DNA of 64,000 nt from Macrolepiota albuminosa (Eukaryota; Basidiomycota; Agaricomycetes; Agaricales; Agaricaceae): assembly GCA_027475525.1 (NCBI GenBank), contig JAMWFC010000067.1, positions 558,001 to 622,000 of the forward strand, read 5' to 3'. The notes under the pieces were generated by a model. That model did not search any database. It saw only the letters and a list, made by a program, of their open reading frames with translations, and was not told the origin of the DNA. The first letter of the stretch is position 1. Each line of letters starts with the position of its first letter. This document shows, piece by piece, positions 57,045-64,000 of the stretch. Made by a program: the position numbers and the translations under genes.

Positions 57045-57972
57045 GGTCAAGTTGCATCAGAGCAGTTCCCATAGAAAAGTGCAAGTTACGCTAGAGCACA
57101 ACATAAGACGCTTACGAATGCTTCAAGGCCACTGGCCAAAGGAATTACATATTGAACTTTGCATTTCATAGATCACCGGGGGTCCGTGCATACATTCCCA
57201 TGGTCATCTGACCGTGGTTCTCGAAAAAAATATATAGAGCGCAAATCGAATATTCAGGTTTCTTTGATTCTTCCACAATCAAAAACGCCCATGACGATAA
57301 CCCAGGTGCAGAGAGATGAGTGCGACCCCCTTCGGGCTGGGACGTGCTTTGACATCGCCCGTTCGGCACCCCATACCTTGTTATTATAATAGGGACGGGC
57401 CAGTGTTTTCCGATGGCGTCAAAAATTGTGAAGAAGATTCAAGTTTCATATAATTTTACGTTTTTGTGTTCGTTCGGCCTGTCGCGGTTTTTTCATTGTG
57501 TCGCTAGACTTGCTCGAAGAATGACCATGTTCCTCACTGATGTGATTATTTTTTTGGTGTAGTATATGAACAAGTGTCTACGATAAGCGGCAAGGTGATC
57601 ACCAGCTCGAGGCATTTCCAATCGAAGTCATGTCTACCTCTGGGTGTTTCTTGTTGAGAGATATGCAGAAAGTTTGCTTGGGTGTGGGATCGGTGCGACA
57701 TGTTGTCGAGACGTAATGTTTGAATTTCTAAACGTCTTTCCCAACACAATTGACAATCTTTCTGTATAATTCATGATGAAAAGAATGTGTCCGACTAGAA
57801 TACACTGGAAAAAGATGTGATTACATGGAAACTGAAGCGTAACCGAATCCTGAAGACTCTAAACCTCTTGCCACGAGGGTGAACTGGTTTGCCGCTTCCC
57901 GTGTTCGTTTAAGTGAACGTGAACTTCAAACAATGCATGAGCCATAGTCACAAGGAGAAAATAAGAGCGTAG

Positions 57973-60900
57973 TTACTTGAGAATAGCAGTCGCAAAAGTT
58001 TCTTTTACCTCTCTTGTTGCTCTCGACGCAATAAAATCATCCTACGAAACGGTCAGAGATGAGGGCTTTTTGACGCACAGGGGTGTCATTGGTACATACC
58101 GCGAACAAGATTTCACGTATCCAACTAGCAGCGACAGCACCGCCGGCACCTCCACCACCACCAAGGCCGCCGCCAGCACGACTTAGCAGTGTGCCGAGGA
58201 TTTCTATGAGATTGGGTACGACACTGTGCAGGAAACTCGTCAACTCCTTGTGGAGCGAAACAAACAGGAATAGATACCTCCTGGGTGCAACGCTCGCGAA
58301 GCCCTCTAGAACGGCCTTCATGATTCTTCGCCCATACAGCTGTATCAGGCGTTCTTTATCCATAGCGAGAGCGGTATCAACAGAGCTCCGTTGTATGAGA
58401 TTGCACTACCATAGAACACATCAACACAGGTTACGTTCTCGTAACAATCTCAGTCTTACTATGAAATTAGATGCTTGCACCAAGGAATAACGTTCCTGAA
58501 GCGATAATGCAGTGATAGTACAATTGATGAGCGCATCGAGCGCTCCCGGGGGTAATGTATAGAAAGAACGTGGAAAATCTTGAGCAACCTTCAGACAAAA
58601 GGGGCGATCAGAACACCTAATGACAAGAAGAAGCTCATGGAAAAACACCCACTCGATCCATGCAAACAAAGAATTCTTGGACAATATCCGGATTCTAAAG
58701 CAAGAGTCAGTCAGCACCAGCTCTCGACCGATTGTATATGGCGACTGACCGCCTCCATCGCACCAGGCGGTGACATCGCATTTAAAGAACACTCTAATAA
58801 CATCGGGAGCGCAGCTCCAACAATTGCCACTGCCTCAGGCGTTGGTCCAGTTTTAACGTTCAGCGCCTCACCGAGCACCAAGGAAGGTGGAGGGTTGAGT
58901 TGGGAGATGAGCGAGACAGAGAGAGACAGCCACGAAGCAGTAAGCTGGCGTCGAGCGGCATGACATACAAGTCCTAGAAGTGGACCAGGGGCGAGACTTA
59001 TGAGGGTCGTGTCTCCGGGAAGGCAGGTTATAGATTTAAAGAGGTCGCCCAGGGCCTAGAGGGATGACGACACATGAATGTTGTGGTGGCCAAGAGGTAA
59101 TAAATGGTACGAACACCGCTGATACCCGCATCTGTAGACCAGATGTTAATGACCGCCTCTAACGTATCCGATATGGTCTTCCGTAGAATAACAATTCTCG
59201 GCTCTTCCCTTGCACGTCGCATATTTTCTAGTGAAGCATCTGACTCTGAATCGCGTTCCCCGAGGATCACCAGGCCGTCTGTAGTCCGTGTCAATCCCTT
59301 CGCCACACCCGACAGCGTCTCAAGCTCGATAATGATGATCGCTTGAGACTCATCGGGCAGCTGAACAAGGGTCAGTGGATACCTAGGAGATTCACTTCAT
59401 TTAGACTTACGGAAGATGAAGATTGCAAAGCTTCAGCCAGCTTCCGGGCTATTGGATCGACAATAGCCTTCGACCTTGTTTAGTATCGTACATGTTGAGT
59501 TTCACAAACGACATACTGTTATCGGTTCAATCTGCTCATGCGCAGGTAATGCCTGAATTACACTAGCAATCGACTGCACAACCTTGCTCTTCTCAGATTC
59601 CTAACGAGTAATCAAACACGCTGTCGCCCGATGACGTAGAAACTACATACAGGTATACTTCCTAGTGCCGCATGCAGTTGACCAAATGCACCGATCTCGG
59701 GTGCTAATGCCTTTCGGTTTGCATCGCATAAGTTGCGCAAGGCAATGGCAGCTTGAAGACATAGTGCTGGGTCCGTGAGGGCAGAGGCGACATACGTTAG
59801 GACGCTCATTAAAAGACCGGAAGCCATGGAAGGTTGACTGGCAAACCAGGAGGAGTAGGCCCCTGAGCGAATCAGCGTAAACAGAAGACCGCTACTGAGG
59901 GTAGAGACCGGTACCAATGAGACCGAGCGTCGTTCGTCGTATTCGGCCGGTACCAGTTGAGGGTAGCCGTCCAAGAATTTCCGGGCTGAACACTCGAGGG
60001 AGGTGAGGTGTCTTCTCCATATCTATGGCCTCCTGGATAGAGGTGATGCAATGCAATGTCGCCTCTATTTCCTGTCCAGGAAGATCAATCGGACGGGGTA
60101 CACGATGGGAATGGAGGATACTGACTTGCCAGCCATCTTGTTCTTGTCTAACATTGAGGCGTTGGATAGCGTCTTCCACTAGATAACCAAGCATATCATG
60201 CCGGAGAACGTAGTAGCTGTATCACATGAGCGAAAGTCAGCATCAATGAGGAAGTACCTACGCGTTGATGAGGGTGTCACCGACATCTCTTCGATATCTG
60301 ACGTTGTAGGCTGGGGGCTAAGTGTGAAGGGTAGAAGTCGGCACCAAAAAACTTACACCTGGAATTTCTCGACCTGGTCTGTTGTAACACTGCATTAGCT
60401 CAGGCGTTGACCATATTAGGTCAGCACAAACCTTTCGACCATCCAGCGCCTTTACCAGGAAAGGCGACCTTCCGTCGCAGAACCTGTACAAGCTCGCTAT
60501 ACGCCGCCTTCGCCAGTACTTGCACTTCAGCCCCGGCATCTACAGTTGCAGATCCGCTGCCCTCGACTTCCTCCTCAACGTAGTAGTCGGTACTCCACAG
60601 CGCTTCCTGGAAAAGATACCAGAAAGCCAACGTCATCTCGCTTTCTTCCTCATCCACGCCGTAATAACCCCCAAGCCCTGTATAGGACAACAAGACACGG
60701 AGGAATGACTGGCAAAGTTCTCCTCTGGTTTTTGTGGGTACAATAGGTGTACCAGGGGGTGACGGCGCGGATACGACAGGTATCGGAGAGGCTAAGTTGG
60801 CAGCAATGTAGGAGGTGGAATGATCGCCCAGCGCTATAATGAGCTTGCACAGAGAATGCGAAATTTCATCGACATCTCCTGATGACACTGTGGCCTGCAC

Positions 60901-61933
60901 GATCTTGCTACCTTGCGAGTCGATCCAAATAAGCAAAGGCTCCGTTAGCGTCCGTGAACCCGAACCATCTGAGAGAGCAGATTTTGTCATAATTTCCTGT
61001 ATCGCATCCGAAGCGGCTTCAAATGTTTCGCTGTCGGATTCGGCACGGGTGAGGAGAGATATGAGAGGAGGAATGAGAGGTGTTATGTCGCTCGATGGAA
61101 TAATTGACATCCATGATTGGAAACACTTCAATGCCGACGGAATTTGTTGCGAAGATTCCAATGACGATCGGACCGCTTGAACGACCATAGAAATGGCATC
61201 CCTAAGTGATTGCTGTATCTGAAGCCTTTACAAATCTCTTAACGCATTGCCACATCCGAAATAGACGCAATAACTCACTTACTCGAGCCAATCAGATCAG
61301 CATTTCCAGCTTCTTCGGCAACTATAGCGAGAAAGTCGTGTATACATTCTGCAGGTGCACCTGCACCCGAAAAGGCCATAGTACATCCCATGATCCACTC
61401 CGGCCAGCGAGTAGGATGCCCCGGAACCAGTTTGAGCGCAAGAGATGTGAGCGAGACGAACAGCTTGCGAAGAATGAATTTACTACGGCCGATCGACATA
61501 GAGTGTGCCGTGAGTTGAACCATGAGATCCCGCAGAGGCCCCGCGTGTTCTGCCGCAAAGTGTTCCCTGTAGATTTCAGCTTTAACGCGTGGGTAGGATA
61601 CATTAATGTCATGAGTTACTGACCAGTCCCTGGCAATCTTTACCTGCGCCGTATGCGCACCGAAAAACTGGACATTTTGATCAGGGTTCTCCAACAATGG
61701 GATCACAAGTCCCCAGGCTTCTGGTCGTTTTTGGAGTTCAAATAGCTCGTTCTGTAACCGCTTTAGGTCTTCTAGAGAGGTCGATGCTGTCGGAGGCGCA
61801 TACGCCTGTTGGATCAACTGAAAACCGTGATATGTGTGGGTTGAAGAAAACTTTGCAGCTATTCACTTACTTGTGCTGTTCTCTCAACATCAGACTGCGA
61901 TAGAATAGGAAGAAAGCTCGTATCCACAACCAT
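57973..61933 (-). CDS. Karyopherin-beta nuclear transport receptor, importin-13/Kap122-like
   Basis: It carries proteins through nuclear pores in a Ran-GTP-dependent cycle. Start ATG at 61,933 (MVVDTSFLPILSQSDVERTAQ), first intron from 61,870 to 61,818, then an N-terminal importin-beta-like region (RPEAWGLVIPLLENPDQNVQ, FFGAHTAQVKIARDW). Further exons along the minus strand encode alpha-helical repeats typical of the family (60,421-61,188; 59,892-60,194; 59,612-59,974; 59,028-59,306; 58,421-58,960; 58,080-58,363), among them ALGDHSTSYIAANLA. The last exon ends DDFIASRATREVKETF..ILK at 57,973, matching the C-terminus expected of importin-13. Total roughly 1,000 residues with ten or more introns; not every splice site was fixed. 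A glycine-rich tract (SRAGGGLGGGGGAGG, about 58,150) is unusual near the end. Kap122/importin-13 is preferred over transportin-3, but this needs a tree. Confidence 0.85.
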
Positions 61934-62007
61934 TCACCCGCGTGTATTCGCGAAACTATGTTACAGAAAGGATTGTGAAAGTCAAGGAACTCGAATAATC
62001 AAGGATA

Positions 62008-62316
62008 ATGAAATTCGCGACTTTTGTGATCGTGGGAACTCTAATCAGATCGACTTTCTTTGCTTGGCTACCATGTTCTTGCTGTAAAGGTCCAACCAGT
62101 ACGGTCGCAATTCTCTATATTGAAATCCTTGTACAATTCACATGCCGTATGAATGACAACCATGTGGAGAAACTCGGTGTCTTGACGCTGGCGATGGAAA
62201 CAGCGATTTGCATAGAGCGCTGGGTATCTGACATCATGGGGATTCCCAGGAAACTGTTGCTGCTGTTAGCACTATCCTCATTGCTGCTCGCAGAATTGCC
62301 GACCTGGGATCACTAA
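62008..62316 (+). CDS. Short hydrophobic ORF, doubtful
   Basis: 102 codons starting MKFATFVIVGTLIRS. The first bases resemble the start of the next ORF (ATGAAATTCG...), suggesting a small duplicated signal peptide. The body has no recognisable domain. Confidence 0.25.
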   Translation: MKFATFVIVGTLIRSTFFAWLPCSCCKGPTSTVAILYIEILVQFTCRMNDNHVEKLGVLTLAMETAICIERWVSDIMGIPRKLLLLLALSSLLLAELPTWDH

Positions 62317-62759
62317 TCCTGAATTCTGAGAATCTTCATGCGGACATTGATGCGTCGAGTTCTGGGGTTTTTCTGACCCCATTCGATGCACAGAATGTGA
62401 TGAGAAGTAGTCAAGAATCAGTACTTTGGTCAAGTTACTGGCCTTGACCCGGGGCTCCAATAACCGACGATGCTTCGCATATCAAATGTTTAATCATTTC
62501 TCCTACATATACAGTTTCACTCATGCTGGCTTGACTGCGACGGCACTGCCCAACTTTATGCTTGACCTTGACAACAAGGGAAAAAAATTTCCCGACAGTG
62601 ATGGAACGATTCATAAAAGACTTCCAACCCTCTCCTTTCTGATCCTCACTTCTAAGCTGGTCTGTAAAGATGTTCACCCGCAGCGCGTTGATCGCCATAG
62701 CCTTTTGCACATTTCAACGACCCCAGTACTTTTAAATCACCTCATTACGACTACTCACG

Positions 62760-63440
62760 ATGAAATTCGTCGATTCCTTCGCATTCGCGACGTTCGTCAT
62801 CACAACGATTACTATTGCCCTTCCCCTACGCAATGGAGTCGGAATTGATATTCACGACGATTCATCGATCACAGAAAGCCGCGATGCTGTCCTCGATGGC
62901 ATCGTAGAACGCGGAATTACCGAGACTGTATCTGGCTTTAAGAAGAGAGAGCTCGAACCAGCTGGCGAGATTCATACGCGCTTCATTGATGACGCAGAAA
63001 ACATCTATGAACGTTCCTTGGCCTCAGCGTCGCTGAGGATGCTAACGCGCTCGTCGAGCGTAATTTTTCAAAGAAGGCCTTCTAGGATTTAAGAAAAGAG
63101 ACCACGAGCTTCTTGTCCGCGAGGATCTTGACGGTTTGGCCCCTCGCAACTTCTTTCACCAAGTTGAAAAATATCGGAAAGGAGATGATCGGTATCATAA
63201 GTACGCCGTTCTCCAGAAGAGACGCTTTCCACTCGTGAGGTACCCGATGGCCTGACAAAACGCAACTTTCTCAAAAAAAAACTGGAAAACGTCGGAGAGA
63301 AGGTCCTCGATGCTGTCCTGTCTTACGCCGTTCTCCGGAACTATCTGCCCGCTCTGAACAGGAGATCTCTGAGCGTGATTATAACGAAAAGCTCATCGCG
63401 CGGTCGGAGGATGACTTGCTGTATATTCGTGACTGCTAGC
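62760..63440 (+). pseudogene. Small secreted protein with dibasic sites, frame broken
   Basis: The first frame (62,760-63,092, 110 codons) begins with a signal peptide-like MKFVDSFAFATFVITTIT. Reading then seems to move through two other frames: VAEDANALVERNFSKKAF, then LGFKKRDHELLVREDLDGLA and KYAVLQKRRFPL, ending with a plausible TAG near 63,440. Dibasic sites (KKR, KRR) recur, as in precursors cut by Kex2 protease. Either two indels broke the gene or there are short unrecognised introns. Function unknown. Confidence 0.35.
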
Positions 63441-64000
63441 TCGAGGGACAAATAAGTCTCGCCACTGCTACTGCTTTCTTACATGCTTTAATCGTACTTT
63501 TTGTGCCAGTCTGCAAGTTGTTTGGAACCACATTCATAGATCTAGGGAATTGTAAACAGACAAAAGTATGAAGAGGTTAACACTAGTGGCTCCTTTACTG
63601 GAAGACTACTGAGAAATAAGATTATCCAGAGGTCATGATTATGATCATGTCGTGAATCATTTTCTTCTAGCTCAGAACGTGAACAGCAGTGATTCTGGAA
63701 TGTTCTTGCTTTTTCAAGGGGTTGATACATGCATGACATTCAGCTTAGCAGACCCGTCTAGTATTCTAAGATATGTTGATGGGTTGAGTATAATTCAAAG
63801 GGGTATTGAGCTACGGCCACCGACTTCTGGAGTGAAACAATACAAGAAGACAAAACAGAAGAAGCAGATTCGACGATGGAAGAAGTGTCATGGCCGAGTG
63901 GCTTTGATTCGTGGTAGTAGCTGACGGTGCCGAAGGCGAGGAGGTAAAAGTTGATTCAGTGGCTGAATCAGAAAGCTGGCGGGGAGCGTAAACTGATGGA
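63441..64000. other. Window end, no supported gene
   Basis: On the minus strand 63,880-63,990 encodes a Ser/Thr-rich stretch (SATESTFTSSPSAPSATTTN) that could belong to a surface protein running off the window. No start or stop can be assigned. Confidence 0.25.

Noticed and set aside
61622..61665. A 44-bp intron in the importin gene (GTCAGT...AAAG)
   Set aside because: Its removal shifts the frame into a stop, while reading through keeps one frame; read-through is preferred.
63886..63960. tRNA-like start (ATGGCCGAGTGG) resembling Ser/Leu tRNAs
   Set aside because: The rest does not fold into a cloverleaf: no T-loop GGTTCGANTCC sequence and no matching acceptor stem within 100 bp.

Overview
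The window looks like nuclear DNA of a filamentous basidiomycete, most likely an agaric (Agaricomycetes). The evidence is intron-dense host genes with 49-65 bp introns, two micro-exons, Ty3/Gypsy chromoviruses, a Copia element, a Helitron remnant and a LINE remnant, and strong C-to-T/G-to-A decay of repeats. No bacterial feature, CRISPR array, rRNA or convincing tRNA was seen.

The left part (1-36.9 kb) is a nest of transposons. From the left: the 5' end of a minus-strand Copia element (intact gag, primer-binding site, LTR), a decayed minus-strand chromovirus (1.3-5.3 kb), a 100-N gap (5,323-5,422), a very AT-rich graveyard with a 214-bp MITE (7,313-7,526) and a decayed Helitron (8.7-10.2 kb), two copies of an unnamed ~700-bp repeat flanking a dead LINE (11.3-13.6 kb), and a chromodomain end with its 3' LTR (14.3-15.1 kb). 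Next comes an old Ty3/Gypsy element on the minus strand, spread over about 15-36.9 kb. Its gag is split twice, by a 926-bp solo LTR (23,995-24,920, TSD ATGT) and by a complete 10.5-kb relative (25,355-35,869, TSD TTTAC, LTRs almost identical). Both relatives carry an extra long ORF (ORF3) downstream of the integrase/chromodomain that I cannot assign to any known family.

The right part (42-64 kb) is gene-bearing host DNA: a P-type cation ATPase (+), a single-span Ser/Thr-rich membrane protein (-), an adenylate-forming (AMP-binding) enzyme (+), tyrosyl-DNA phosphodiesterase TDP1 (-), a secreted SGNH/GDSL hydrolase (-), a karyopherin-beta/importin-13-like receptor (-) and a broken small secreted protein. 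These are ordinary single genes with no sign of a shared pathway or cluster. 36.9-42 kb is mostly non-coding.

A quality issue cuts across everything: seven perfect, directly adjacent duplications, each exactly 77 bp, occur in transposon, intergenic and exonic DNA. At least two (in ORF3 and in TDP1) destroy reading frames that are restored when one copy is ignored. I judge them to be assembly artefacts (unmerged k-mer overlaps) rather than biology, and gene models should be read accordingly.
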